Under the pieces are notes generated by a model, which saw only the letters and a program-made list of their open reading frames with translations, searched no databases and was not told the origin of the DNA. A DNA stretch of 64,000 bases, taken from positions 1-64,000 of the forward strand of contig JACPQM010000047.1 of the NCBI GenBank assembly GCA_016190505.1, read 5' to 3'. Position numbers and translations under genes: made by a program. Origin of the DNA: Chloroflexota bacterium (GTDB lineage Bacteria; Chloroflexota; Dehalococcoidia; JACPQK01). Positions 19,134-28,849 of the stretch are shown in pieces (the stretch's first letter is position 1; the number at the start of each line of letters is the position of its first letter).

Positions 19134-19673
19134 TTAGGCGGTCTGGCGCCGGTGGGCTTCCTCCCACTGGAGGAGGGTTGTTTCCCGTCGCTGTCTGGCC
19201 CACTCCAGGAGCGTAAGGCCCTGGTGGCGGGCCAGGAATATGGCCTGCCTCAAGGAGAACAGCTCATCTTCCCCCAGCTTCTCCATCATGATCACCAGCC
19301 CATCGCAGGTGGCCACGTGGTAGAGCAAGCGGGGGACTAGGCCGGCCGCCTCGGCCCAGTCGGTAGGGGCGTATCGCGATACGCCCCTACGCTTGAACAG
19401 CTCGGTAAGCCGGGCCACGCCCTCGATCACCTCGTCGTGCTCCCGAAGCAGGCTATGGGCCAGGTCCTCAGAGAGCTGGCGCAAGGCGGGATATAGCCCC
19501 TCTTCCTCCCACCGCCAGTGGGGGCCGGCTACCGCGTCTATGAAGGCCACGATTTCGCGGGCCTTCTTCAGGTCCCGCTCCTGGCACGCCTTGAGCAGGT
19601 CGAGCAGTCCGTCCCGCGCCTGCCGATGGTCTTCCTGAAGCTCTTTGGATGGGTCCAGTATCTGTCCGACCAT
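19134..19673 (-). CDS. Hemerythrin HHE-domain protein with in-frame palindromic element
   Basis: EDHRQARDGLLDLL..PHWRWEEEGLYPAL..REHDEVIEG..HVATCDGL; paralog of 20230-20721. Confidence 0.85.
   Translation of the reverse strand: MVGQILDPSKELQEDHRQARDGLLDLLKACQERDLKKAREIVAFIDAVAGPHWRWEEEGLYPALRQLSEDLAHSLLREHDEVIEGVARLTELFKRRGVSRYAPTDWAEAAGLVPRLLYHVATCDGLVIMMEKLGEDELFSLRQAIFLARHQGLTLLEWARQRRETTLLQWEEAHRRQTA
19363..19390. repeat. 28-bp perfect palindrome (GTAGGGGC family) inside the hemerythrin gene
   Basis: gtaggggcgtatcgcgatacgcccctac; encodes RRGVSRYAPT. Confidence 0.92.
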
Positions 19674-19771
19674 TTCCTTCCCCAGATGGCGATCCCCGTA
19701 GGGGAGGAACTCCGTGTCCTCCCCTGGGGGGTGGGCGGGCACGTAGTCCGCCCCACGAGGGAATACCTACA

Positions 19772-19803
19772 CCGTAGCGGCAATTCATGAATTGCCGCTA
19801 CGG
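19772..19803. repeat. 32-bp perfect palindrome, identical to 47913-47944
   Basis: ccgtagcggcaattcatgaattgccgctacgg. Confidence 0.95.
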
Positions 19804-19805
19804 GT

Positions 19806-20222
19806 CTAGACATACCAGTTTATGGATGCGCCCCGGGCGAACTTCATGAAGGTGGCCAGGCCCATCACCTCGTCCACCTCCTCCGCCAGCTCGGCGCGGG
19901 CAATGTTCAGGTTCGCCATGGCGTTGGCACAGGCGTAGACCCTCAGGCCCAGCTTCCGCGCGTCCGCCAATTGGTCCTCGACGGGCCGGATGCCACCCGA
20001 GGCCAGCCCTCGCTCAATGTAAGGCCGCAACCCGCCATCGGTCTCCTCGTCAAGGTCCTCCAGATGCCCCTTCACGAACCGCTTCAGACCGCCGTACGTA
20101 AGCAGCACGTGGACCTCCATGCCCATGGCCAGCGCCACCGTGGCCAGGGACAGGGCGTAGCTTGCCCGGTCGTAGCCACCGCTGTGGAGGACTATGGTGG
20201 CCCGCTCTCTGGCCTGGTCCAT
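19806..20222 (-). CDS. DsrE/DsrF-like family protein
   Basis: ATIVLHSGGYDRASYALSLATVALAMGMEVHVLLTYGGLKRF..GLRVYACANAMANLNI. Confidence 0.75.
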   Translation of the reverse strand: MDQARERATIVLHSGGYDRASYALSLATVALAMGMEVHVLLTYGGLKRFVKGHLEDLDEETDGGLRPYIERGLASGGIRPVEDQLADARKLGLRVYACANAMANLNIARAELAEEVDEVMGLATFMKFARGASINWYV

Positions 20223-20229
20223 GGTAGAG

Positions 20230-20721
20230 CTAGGCTTTGCGCTCGCGGATGGTCCCGGCCCACTGGAGCAATGGCACGTTGGCCTGACGCGCCTTCTCAA
20301 ACTGTTGGGCAAGCTGGTCCAGCTTCTGCTGGGAGAAACGCTCGGCCAGTATGTTCAGGCCATCGCAGTTGCTCACGTGCACCAGCAATGCCCGGGCGGC
20401 GCTGGCCGCGGCCTTCCCCTCGTCCCGGGTCAGGGAAGGCTTGGCCAGGAGGCCAGCGGCCGTCCTGGCGGTGCCGATGGCGCCATCGTGCTCCTCGACC
20501 AGGCGGTCCACATACTCACCCAGGTACTCTTTCAGCGCAGGGTAGAGGGCCTCTTCCTCGTAGCGGAAGTGCGGGCCAGTGAGGGCGTCTATCTCGCCCA
20601 GGGACTTCCTGGCCTGGGGCAGGTCGCCCGTTTCGGCGGCGCTGGCCAGGGCCAGCAGGCCGTCACGCACCTTGCGATGGTCCTCGCGGAACTCGACGAT
20701 AGGGTCAAGCTTTGCCGCCAT
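20230..20721 (-). CDS. Hemerythrin HHE-domain protein
   Basis: FREDHRKVRDGLLALASAAE..GPHFRYEEEALYPALKEYLGEYVDRLVEEHDGAIG. Confidence 0.88.
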   Translation of the reverse strand: MAAKLDPIVEFREDHRKVRDGLLALASAAETGDLPQARKSLGEIDALTGPHFRYEEEALYPALKEYLGEYVDRLVEEHDGAIGTARTAAGLLAKPSLTRDEGKAAASAARALLVHVSNCDGLNILAERFSQQKLDQLAQQFEKARQANVPLLQWAGTIRERKA

Positions 20722-20852
20722 GGTTACCTCCTTCGCCCTGATTAATTGGGATTGTAGAGTTATTACCGCTATTTGTCAATATCATCCCAGACTTGGCCTG
20801 GCGGCCCCAGTATGCTAGACTTGGATTGCTTACCAGATTAGGGTGAGGTAGT

Positions 20853-23222
20853 ATGCCCAAACGCAGTCCCCAACCAAAGAACGGAGAACTCGTATTACCA
20901 CTCGTCCCACGGCGGGACATGGTGGTATTCCCCAAGACCTTCTCGCAGCTCCTGGTGATGCGGCGCAGTTCCCTGCGGGCGGTGGAAGTGGCCATGGATA
21001 GCGACCGCACCGTCGTGGTGGTCGCCCGCCGGGACCAGCAGGCCAGCGAGGTGACCGCCGAAGGTCTTTACGCCGTAGGCACAGAGGCGTCCATCAGCCG
21101 CGTGCTCCGGTTGCCTGATGGCAGCGCCGCGATCTGGGTCCAGGGCCAGCGCCGGGTCAAGATCGCCGAGGTAATCCCGCAGGACGACCTGTTCCGCGCC
21201 CGCGTGTTCCCCCTGGTGGAGTCCGCCGAGAAGACCACCCGGTCAGATACCCTGATGCGGGCAGTCCTCGCCCTGTTCCAGAAGGTGGTTGACCTTTCAC
21301 CCAAGCTCCCCAGCGAGGTCTACATTGCCGCGGCCAATGCCGACTCTCCGGGTTGGCTGGCCGACCTGATTGTCTCGTCGTTGGAAATCCCTCTCGCCCA
21401 GCGACAGGAGTTCCTCGAGGTGCTCAACCCCATGGACCGCCTCCTCCAGGTGAGCCACTTCCTGGCCAAGGAGCTGGAGGTGCTGGAGCTTCAGAGCAGG
21501 ATCCATACGCAGGTGAAGGAAGAGGTGGACAAGACCCAGCGGGACTTCCTGCTGCGCGAGCAAGTCAAGGCTATCCAGAAGGAGCTGGGGGAGACCGATG
21601 CCCAGACCCGAGAGACCAACGAGCTCAAGGAAAAGGTGCAGGCGGCAGGCATGACCGAGCTTGCCCAGAAGAAGGCTCTGGAGGAGATCGAGCGGCTGGC
21701 CACCGTGCCCGCGGCCTCGCCTGAGGTCTCCGTCATCCGGACCTACGTGGACTGGCTGCTCGCCCTGCCCTGGAAAGCCCAGACCCAGGACAACCCCGAT
21801 GTGGCCCAGGCCGGGCGTGTCCTGGAGGAGAACCACTACGGCCTGCGCAAGGTGAAGGAGCGCATCCTGGAGTATATTGCGGTGCGGCAGCTTGCCAAGG
21901 AGAACCTGCGTAGCCCCATCCTGTGCTTTGTGGGACCCCCGGGCTCGGGCAAGACCAGCCTGGGCCGCTCCATCGCCCAGGCGCTGGGCCGCAACTTCGT
22001 GCGCGTGAGCCTGGGTGGGACTCGCGACGAGGCTGAAATCCGGGGCCACCGCCGCACCTACGTGGGGGCGCTGCCCGGACGTATCCTCCAGACCATGCGC
22101 CATGCCGGCGCCATAAACCCGGTTTTCATGCTGGACGAGATTGACAAGGTGGGCATTGACTTCCGGGGCGACCCCTCGTCCGCCCTGCTGGAGGTGCTGG
22201 ACCCGGAGCAGAACCACTCCTTCTCCGACCACTACCTGGAAGTCCCCTACGATCTGTCGAAGGTGATGTTCATCGCCACAGCCAACATCCTCGATCCCGT
22301 GCTGCCCGCTTTGCGCGACCGCATGGAAGTGATCGAGCTGCCCGGCTACATCGAGGACGAGAAGCTGCGAATAGCGCAGCGGTTCCTGGTGCCCAAGCAA
22401 CTGAAGGAGAACGGACTGGCCTCCGGGCAGGTGGGTCTGTCCGAGGGCGCTCTACGTCGCATCATCCGGGAGCACACCCGAGAGGCAGGCGTGCGCAACC
22501 TGGAGCGGGAGATCGGCTCCATCTGCCGCAAGGTGGCCCGCCGGGTGGTGGAGGGCAAGCCAGCGCCCCATGTGGTGTCGGCAACAGCGGTGCCCGGCTA
22601 CCTGGGCCCGCAGAAGTTCTTCTGGGGCGCGGCCGAAGAGCAGGACGAGGTGGGGGTGGCCACCGGCGTGGCCCGCACCGAGATGGGCGGCGACACCCTG
22701 GCCGTGGAGGTCACCCTCATGGACGGGAAGGGCAACCTCATCCTCACCGGGCATTTGGGCGAGGTGATGAAGGAGTCCGCCCAGGCAGCGCTGAGCTACA
22801 TTCGCTCTCGCGCCGCGGCGCTGGGCGTGGACCCCAAGCGTTTCGAGCGTACCGACATCCACATTCACGTGCCCACCGGGGCCATCCCCAAGGACGGGCC
22901 GTCGGCCGGTGTGACCATGGCCACCGCCCTGGCATCCGCCCTGACCCAGCGTTCGGTGCGCAAGGATGTGGCCATGACCGGCGAGATCACCCTCCGGGGC
23001 CGTGTCCTGCCCGTGGGTGGGATAAGGGACAAGGTCCTGGCGGCCCACCGGGCCGGCATCAAGACCTTCGTGCTGCCCCGTAAGAACGAGAACGACCTGA
23101 CGGACGTGCCCAAGGACGTGCGCCAGTCCCTCCACTTCGTCTTCGCGGACACCATGGAGCCGGTGCTGGAGAGCGCTCTCCTGGAGGGCACCGCCCTGCA
23201 CGCCGTGGGCGATCCCGACTGA
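20853..23222 (+). CDS. lon: ATP-dependent Lon protease
   Basis: [47 protein letters not shown]; catalytic [20 protein letters not shown]. Confidence 0.98.
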   Translation: MPKRSPQPKNGELVLPLVPRRDMVVFPKTFSQLLVMRRSSLRAVEVAMDSDRTVVVVARRDQQASEVTAEGLYAVGTEASISRVLRLPDGSAAIWVQGQRRVKIAEVIPQDDLFRARVFPLVESAEKTTRSDTLMRAVLALFQKVVDLSPKLPSEVYIAAANADSPGWLADLIVSSLEIPLAQRQEFLEVLNPMDRLLQVSHFLAKELEVLELQSRIHTQVKEEVDKTQRDFLLREQVKAIQKELGETDAQTRETNELKEKVQAAGMTELAQKKALEEIERLATVPAASPEVSVIRTYVDWLLALPWKAQTQDNPDVAQAGRVLEENHYGLRKVKERILEYIAVRQLAKENLRSPILCFVGPPGSGKTSLGRSIAQALGRNFVRVSLGGTRDEAEIRGHRRTYVGALPGRILQTMRHAGAINPVFMLDEIDKVGIDFRGDPSSALLEVLDPEQNHSFSDHYLEVPYDLSKVMFIATANILDPVLPALRDRMEVIELPGYIEDEKLRIAQRFLVPKQLKENGLASGQVGLSEGALRRIIREHTREAGVRNLEREIGSICRKVARRVVEGKPAPHVVSATAVPGYLGPQKFFWGAAEEQDEVGVATGVARTEMGGDTLAVEVTLMDGKGNLILTGHLGEVMKESAQAALSYIRSRAAALGVDPKRFERTDIHIHVPTGAIPKDGPSAGVTMATALASALTQRSVRKDVAMTGEITLRGRVLPVGGIRDKVLAAHRAGIKTFVLPRKNENDLTDVPKDVRQSLHFVFADTMEPVLESALLEGTALHAVGDPD

Positions 23223-23335
23223 CCCCCGCCTCTCCCTGTGGGAACCGTGCTAGGTCCTGCCGCAGGTCCCTCGCAGCATTAGCTAAGTCCAACTCCGAAA
23301 GCGGGAACTGGAGGAACAGGTCTTGCTTGGGTTCA

Positions 23336-23507
23336 GAGCTTGTGAAGGAATGGGCGCCGCAGGTTTGACCGACCGAACCGTAGGGGCGCGATTTATCGCG
23401 CCCACGTCTGCCGGTGGGCACGCCATTGTTTGCCCAGGCGCGATGCCGTGCGCGGGGAGGGCGCAATGAATTGCGCCCCTGCAGGCGAGGGATTTCCTCA
23501 CAGGCTC
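23336..23507. mobile_element. 172-bp MITE-like element, copy A
   Basis: Ends GAGCTTGTGAAGGAAT / GATTTCCTCACAGGCTC are imperfect inverted repeats; second copy at 26479-26649; two internal palindromes. Confidence 0.75.
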
Positions 23508-23572
23508 TCAACTCGAAGAGCGAGCCATCGGCGCCGACCAAGCGCATCATGTGGGCCTCTGGCCATGCCCGC

Positions 23573-24124
23573 TCACCGGAAGACGTCTTCGAGAGGGACC
23601 GCAAAGTCGTCGAATACGGGCTTGGCATCCAGGGTATCGTGGCCAGACAACACGGTGACGGCACGTTGGGAGCGGCATGTGACGACCGTCCTTGATTCCG
23701 GATACACCACCCATACAAGGCGGGCGCCCGCGTCCAGCCAAGCCTGGGTCTTGGCCTGCACTTGTGAGGCGTAGTCGCTGGGGGAGACAACCTCAACCGC
23801 AATGTCTGGAGCACCTTCAAAATATCCCGCGCCAGAGGGCCCCATCGGGAGACGCTCCTTCGCTACGAAGGCCACATCCGGTGCCCGTACCGTGTCTGGG
23901 TCCTGCCGGAGAAGGAAGCCAGTCTCTCCGACCAAGACTGCGCCCAAACCCCGGGATTCCGCGTAGTTCGTGAGGGCGACTGCAATCCTGTTGGCGACCA
24001 GCCCATGATTGACCCCGGTAGGCGCCATTTCGACTACCGCTCCCTCTATCAGCTCGCACCGTTGGCCTTGGGCCGAGATGCGGACCAATTCGTCGGCGGT
24101 GACCAGCGTTTTCTGTGCACTCAT
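23573..24124 (-). CDS. Uma2-family (DUF820) endonuclease-like protein
   Basis: ELIEGAVVEMAPTGVNHGLVANRIAVAL..VRAPDVAFVAKERLP..PDIAVEVVSPSD..KTQAWLDAGARLVWVVYPE. Confidence 0.88.
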   Translation of the reverse strand: MSAQKTLVTADELVRISAQGQRCELIEGAVVEMAPTGVNHGLVANRIAVALTNYAESRGLGAVLVGETGFLLRQDPDTVRAPDVAFVAKERLPMGPSGAGYFEGAPDIAVEVVSPSDYASQVQAKTQAWLDAGARLVWVVYPESRTVVTCRSQRAVTVLSGHDTLDAKPVFDDFAVPLEDVFR

Positions 24125-24208
24125 GACGCACCCCTCACCAGATTCTACACCAGACCCCTGGGCCTGTACTGCAGCGTCTTGACCAGAGCTTGCCCCTTCC
24201 CCAGGCCC

Positions 24209-24417
24209 CTAGGTCCGCCCGAACTCGTCCTTGCTTATGCCCAGGTCCCGCAGGATGGAAGAGATGGTGCCGGGTGTCAGGTCTCTGGGTCCCCAGTGGG
24301 GGATGGTCGTCCTCGCTTTGGTGGACGGTCGAACCAGATCTCGTGGTCTCCTTTGGCTGGCCGGTCAAACTCGCAGCCCAACTGGTGCAATCTGCGAGTG
24401 AGGTCCCGGAGGTTCAA
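24209..24417 (-). pseudogene. hicA: Frameshifted hicA toxin
   Basis: LNLRDLTRRLHQLGCEFDRPAKGDHEIWFDRPPK then a -1 shift to RTTIPHWGPRDLTPGTISSILRDLGISKDEF. Confidence 0.7.
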
Positions 24418-24677
24418 CTGGCTAGAAGGACTTCGGCTACCACACTGGGACCAGGGACATCCTGCGCACGTGTCTCCACCTCAGGCGGAAGTGGGTCTCC
24501 CCGCTCGCGGTAGGACTCCAGGAAAGCGGTGGCGACGCTCTGGACATACTCCAGGGCCTGGACAGCGCTGTCTCCCCAAGCCCGGCAGCCAGGAAGAGCG
24601 GGCACCCCGGCAAGGTACTTGTTCCCAGTGTCTTCACTGGGTTCATAGAGCACTACAGGGAGCTTGTATAGTTTCAC
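24414..24677 (-). CDS. hicB: HicB-family antitoxin
   Basis: VKLYKLPVVLYEPSEDTGNKYLAGVPALPGCRAWGDSAVQALEYVQSVATAFLESYRERGDPLPPE. Confidence 0.8.
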   Translation of the reverse strand: MKLYKLPVVLYEPSEDTGNKYLAGVPALPGCRAWGDSAVQALEYVQSVATAFLESYRERGDPLPPEVETRAQDVPGPSVVAEVLLAS

Positions 24678-24764
24678 GCCTATAACTCCATTCACAGGCT
24701 CTTGGATTATACCATCTGCTGCCCGGCCCGCTTTCTTCGGTGAGCGCCATGCTATCATTAAGCG

Positions 24765-25001
24765 ATGGGTACTTCCAAACAGACCAGACCGCGATTCGTC
24801 GTCTGTGTAAACAACTCCGGGTATCCGGCTTCCCTGGAGTTGCATAAGATTTACAGGTCCGTCCCCGATCAAGACGCCGAGGCGGATGGGGACATCCGGG
24901 TTGTGGATGAGAGCGGGGAGGACTACCTGTACTCTCGGGACCGGTTTGTCCCCATCAGAGTGCCCGCAGCCATCAGGGAATCGCTAACTCACGCCGGTTG
25001 A
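24765..25001 (+). CDS. Small conserved hypothetical protein
   Basis: MGTSKQTRPRFVVCVNNSGYPASLELHKIYRSVPDQDAEADGDIRVVDESGEDYLYSRDRFVPI. Confidence 0.65.
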   Translation: MGTSKQTRPRFVVCVNNSGYPASLELHKIYRSVPDQDAEADGDIRVVDESGEDYLYSRDRFVPIRVPAAIRESLTHAG

Positions 25002-25012
25002 CGGAGAAGTAA

Positions 25013-25186
25013 TTGAGGCGTAGGGTTGCCAAGAGGTTGGTGCGCGAAGGGGAGCTCGTGGCTGAAGTAAGCGTTGAACTTGTGGAGGCCGAGGGCGGTT
25101 GGGCGCCGTACTTGTCTCTGGAAGACGCGTACAAGCTGGACGATGTGCGGGAGGCACTCCGCGCGGGGGACCTTGAACGGGCATAA
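25013..25186 (+). CDS. Small protein (57 aa, TTG start) absent from the supplied ORF track
   Basis: Read by hand: LRRRVAKRLVREGELVAEVSVELVEAEGGWAPYLSLEDAYKLDDVREALRAGDLERA*. Confidence 0.6.
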   Translation: MRRRVAKRLVREGELVAEVSVELVEAEGGWAPYLSLEDAYKLDDVREALRAGDLERA

Positions 25187-25221
25187 CAGCTCGCCGACCG
25201 CGTTTACCGTCTCACGCCCGT

Positions 25222-25521
25222 TTAGGGCTGTCGCATAGCAACCAGTATTTCTTCCGCTATTGGCAGGTAGCGTTCCACGGGGCCTGCCAGGTCTTTGTCG
25301 AACCACCGGGTGAACTCCTCTCGCAAGACCACCGATAGCTCTTCAACCGTCGAGACTCCGTGCAGTCGAGGAAGAATTGACTCGGCCTCCGGCCCGTACT
25401 CGTCCGGGGGACCGTCTATGGTGATGCCTATGCCGATGGGATCGTGCCGATACAGTATGCCGAGGAGGTCGGCATGGAGCCGCCTGTAACCGCGTCCGCG
25501 GTTGCGTATTTGATCATGCAT
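25222..25521 (-). CDS. Hypothetical protein
   Basis: 100-codon ORF with plausible protein-like composition (..GVSTVEELSVVLREEFTRWFDKDLAGP..). Confidence 0.5.
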   Translation of the reverse strand: MHDQIRNRGRGYRRLHADLLGILYRHDPIGIGITIDGPPDEYGPEAESILPRLHGVSTVEELSVVLREEFTRWFDKDLAGPVERYLPIAEEILVAMRQP

Positions 25522-25587
25522 GGTCAGACGCCCTCCTACACCAGCCTCGGCCGGATACCCGTTTCTGAGCCAGTCAGCCTGGCTTCT

Positions 25588-25812
25588 CTACAGCGAAAAC
25601 ACGGGGACCGAGCGGCGGCTCTGAGGCTTGGGTCTGGACATGACAATTTCGTCCATGGCTTTGAGCGCGTCCGGCGCGAAGAAGACCTCCCCGCACTGGG
25701 TGCAGACCTCTGCTGGAACGTTCCGCAAGATATAGAGGCGGCCTTGCCAGCGGTGCACGTGCTCAATGTGCCGCTGTTCGATGGGGCCTCTGCAAAAAGG
25801 ACAACGTTTCAT
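25588..25812 (-). CDS. YgiT-type zinc-finger antitoxin (MqsA-like N-terminus)
   Basis: CPFCRGPIEQRHIEHVHRWQGRLYILRNVPAEVCTQCGEVFF: two CxxC motifs. Confidence 0.82.
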   Translation of the reverse strand: MKRCPFCRGPIEQRHIEHVHRWQGRLYILRNVPAEVCTQCGEVFFAPDALKAMDEIVMSRPKPQSRRSVPVFSL

Positions 25813-25818
25813 GGCCGC

Positions 25819-26139
25819 TCAGGCTCTCCTTCTCCAATCATGCCACAACTTGGGATCGGGCCGATAGAGGGTGACGAGGATCAAGACGTCAGGGTCGGCC
25901 ATGCCGACAACCGCATGGAGAGGCCGACCTCCTCGGGTGAAGCCCAGAAACAGAGCGCTATGCCCTCGCGGGTCATCCGGATAGTCCTCCAAGAGTTCCA
26001 CTGTCCCGGAGCCAAAAGCCTGTTCAACCTCTGCCATGGAGATGGCATCCGCTTCCCGTTCGCGTTCCGCATGCCCGGTTAGCCGATAGGCGCCTTCAAC
26101 TATGGACCTTCTAACCCTGTCGGTATCAGCTTGGTCCAC
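25819..26139 (-). CDS. DUF4258 toxin-like protein (pairs with the YgiT finger)
   Basis: YRLTGHAEREREADAISMAEVEQAFGSGTVELLEDYPDDPRGHSALFLGFTRGGRPLHAVVG. Confidence 0.8.
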   Translation of the reverse strand: MDQADTDRVRRSIVEGAYRLTGHAEREREADAISMAEVEQAFGSGTVELLEDYPDDPRGHSALFLGFTRGGRPLHAVVGMADPDVLILVTLYRPDPKLWHDWRRRA

Positions 26140-26220
26140 AGCTAGTGTAGGTCCCTTAGCAGGTGGTATTGAAGCTGCTTGGCGAAGTGCGAGACGTTGC
26201 GGCTAACGCGCAACCCAAGC

Positions 26221-26470
26221 TCACGCCTGAACAGCGACATACTCGGCAAGGGACTCCGATGGGGGAATGGGCAGGCCGTCCTCCCGCGGTCCCCGGATGT
26301 GCAACTGAATGGCCTCATGCATCCGCTTTTCTGCCTCTTCCACGGACTTGCCGCTAGCCACGCATCCGGGCAGTGTCAGTGTTCAAGGATATGACCCACC
26401 CTGAAGGGTGAGGTTGTTGTAGTTCAATAACGTGAAAAGTGACAGGCAGGGGTTCATCTGCAGGCCCAAT
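26221..26470 (-). pseudogene. HicB-like antitoxin remnant (frameshifted, abutting MITE copy B)
   Basis: Hand translation TLPGCVASGKSVEEAEKRMHEAIQLHIRGPREDGLPIPPSESLAEYVAVQA*; N-terminal portion lies in another frame. Confidence 0.65.
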
Positions 26471-26478
26471 CATTCTCA

Positions 26479-26649
26479 GAGCTTGTGAAGAAATGGGCGC
26501 CGCAGGCTTGACCGACCGAACCGTAGGGGCGCGATTTATCGCGCCCACGTCTGCCGGCGGGCACGCCATTATTTGCCCAGGCGCAATGCCGTGCGCGGGG
26601 GGGCGCAATGAATTGCGCCCCTACAGGCGAGTGATTTCCTCACAGGCTC
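26479..26649. mobile_element. 171-bp MITE-like element, copy B
   Basis: Near-identical to 23336-23507; terminal inverted repeats GAGCTTGTGAAGAAAT / ATTTCCTCACAGGCTC. Confidence 0.75.
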
Positions 26650-26700
26650 GCAGGAACGGTTTATGAAGCCGCTTGTGTTGTCAATCGCCACGACGCGGCA

Positions 26701-27483
26701 TCAGTTGCCCCCCCGCTCATCATGAGCCTCTTGGACAGAGAGGAGGAAGGCGTCTTTCTCGGACCACCTGTGAAGGTCCGACCACCTCCCGAGAATACTG
26801 ACATCCTCGGGTCGCCAGCGGAAGTCTATGTCATTGAGCAAACTTATCTTGTGCCTTTGCCCATCTATGTCAACCCATTCTCTCACGACCCTGTTCACCA
26901 CTGCCGACATCGCGGCTTCTTGTGAGGGCGACAAGGCCTCAACCAGGGTTTCTGGCCTTGAAACACCGACGATTCTGAGACTCAAGCGGTATTCCTTGCC
27001 CGACATTCCCTTGATCCTGGGCCGCTGCTCGTGGTCAATGCCCCTTTGCCGCAGGAAGGCGCTCACCTCTTCCGGAAACTCCGCCGGCTCATACGCCTTT
27101 GACGTGTATGCCAGGCCCGCGGTGCTATGCGCCGCGGCAGCCACGTCCAACAGGACAGAGCCAACTTCGTGGGGATCCCCTTCTTTCTCCAACCTGCCGC
27201 CCGCAACCACCACATGGAGACGCTTCGCTATCTGCTCTAGCATGAACCGTCTTTTCGGCGAATCGAGCACATCTACACCCTGCGAGGCGAGGTGGCGCAA
27301 AGTCTCGCCCAGGTCAGTTACTCTGACGCGTCCTCCAGCTAGCTCTTCTACGAAAACCTCCACCAGATCGTTGTCAGGATAGAGATAGGGAGTGACGATG
27401 CACAACCCCCTTTCGTAAGGCACGCACCGGAATGCGCCCTTCAGCTCTCCGATGGCCCTTTCCACAACCTGTTCACATTGCAT
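26701..27483 (-). CDS. DUF1828/DUF1829-type protein
   Basis: VTPYLYPDNDLVEVFVEELAGGRVRVTDLGETLRHLASQGVDV. Confidence 0.75.
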   Translation of the reverse strand: MQCEQVVERAIGELKGAFRCVPYERGLCIVTPYLYPDNDLVEVFVEELAGGRVRVTDLGETLRHLASQGVDVLDSPKRRFMLEQIAKRLHVVVAGGRLEKEGDPHEVGSVLLDVAAAAHSTAGLAYTSKAYEPAEFPEEVSAFLRQRGIDHEQRPRIKGMSGKEYRLSLRIVGVSRPETLVEALSPSQEAAMSAVVNRVVREWVDIDGQRHKISLLNDIDFRWRPEDVSILGRWSDLHRWSEKDAFLLSVQEAHDERGGN

Positions 27484-27485
27484 GT

Positions 27486-27954
27486 TCAGACTCCTGTCAT
27501 TCTCGGCTTCATAGGCACTGGTCGGAATGCCCCCTTGAAAACGATGTTACACTCGGGGCAGAACTGGTGAAATACGGCTTCTATCGTGTTGCGCTGATGT
27601 CAGTTGGCGTGTAGGCGTGCCCGTCTGGGCAGACCTCGGACCACTCGTGCTTGTGGGTCTGGCACACCCACGTCTGCCCGTCGGTGCACTTGTTTGAGTG
27701 ACTACCGTTCACGTCCAACGCCTTGACGCGATGCACCTGGCTGAGCAGCAGGTTCATGCTGTACTTCGCGAAGACAACTCAGTGTTCACGGTAATTCGTA
27801 GCTCAAGGCGGCCTGACCAGGAGCACCTTACGGGCAACGTCGCCTCAGCCCACGAGTCGCTGCCTTTTGCCGACCAGCGCACATCTTCGTCAATCTCCTT
27901 CGGCAATGCGAGGATCCTGGCGCAGTCGGCCTGAGTTATCTTGAATACGGCCAA
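27486..27954 (-). pseudogene. Multiply frameshifted gene encoding a Cys-rich protein, immediately upstream of the DUF1828 gene
   Basis: MAVFKITQADCARILALPKEIDEDVRWSAKG.. / KCTDGQTWVCQTHKHEWSEVCPDGHAYTPTDIS / TIEAVFHQFCPECNIVFKGAFRPVPMKPRMTGV* in three different frames. Confidence 0.6.
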
Positions 27955-28103
27955 ACGATCAGACCACCAATGACGCCGCCTACGACGTGTTTTATTAGCT
28001 ATTCTAGCGTAGAAAGCCCACCGATGTTGATGGTGGTGATGCTACACTGCGCGACCGCCGGATGATCACGCGGTCCACTTGTGAGCCCCGACCCCGATGG
28101 TCT

Positions 28104-28345
28104 TGCTCCATGGCTGCCCGCAGCAGCGCCCAGCCCCCAGTGCCCAGTCCCGAGTCCCTGACCCCAGTCCCTGGGCGGGGACACCATCAGCTTCTCGTAG
28201 TCCACGCGGGGCACCTCGACGAACAGGTCAATGCGGTCCATGAGCGGCCCGCTGATGCGGTGCTGGTAGCGGGCCACCAGGCCCTGGGAGCAGGTGCAGG
28301 GCCGCGCCGGGTCGCCGTAGTAGCCACAGGGGCAGGGGTTCACCC
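28104..28345 (-). pseudogene. Internal fragment of comM/yifB
   Basis: NPCPCGYYGDPARPCTCSQGLVARYQHRISGPLMDRIDLFVEVPRVDYEKLMV matches comM codons around 31329-31493. Confidence 0.88.
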
Positions 28346-28696
28346 GCAATACGCAACAATCCTGCCCGGGGTTTTGCGGGACCGCTTGAGGTGTCGTTCG
28401 TCACCTCCGCCTACAGTGCGCCTGCAAGCTTCTGGGAGACCATCAGGAAGGGCCACCTGTAGATTGGGGTAAAGCAGGCCAGTCTCACAAAGTACACCGG
28501 TACGGACCAGATGGCCGTCTCGCGGGAACAGAGGAGCGAGGGAGGCCCTGTGGCCGCTCTCCAAGGTCTAGCGACTCTGCCCTTGCTGGACTTCTCCCGC
28601 AGGCAACCGCAAGCCCACTTGGGCGCACGCCCCAGACTGGCTCCGGCCAGTCTCATCAATGCGTAAGGGCTGTTGGCTCATAGCGACAGTGTGGCC

Positions 28697-28849
28697 TCAA
28701 CCGTCTTGCTTCTCGCGTTTCTCCTTCTCCTCTCTTCGCCGGCGTTCCTGCTCTTCCAGCTCCTTCTTGAGCTCGGCCAAGGCCTCCGCGTCCATTTTTA
28801 GGTAAAACTCCTTGTCGTCATCCATCGGTGACCTCTTCTCTACTCCCAT
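28697..28849 (-). CDS. Small highly charged hypothetical protein
   Basis: MGVEKRSPMDDDKEFYLKMDAEALAELKKELEEQERRRREEKEKREKQDG; overlaps the end of the upstream gene. Confidence 0.45.
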   Translation of the reverse strand: MGVEKRSPMDDDKEFYLKMDAEALAELKKELEEQERRRREEKEKREKQDG

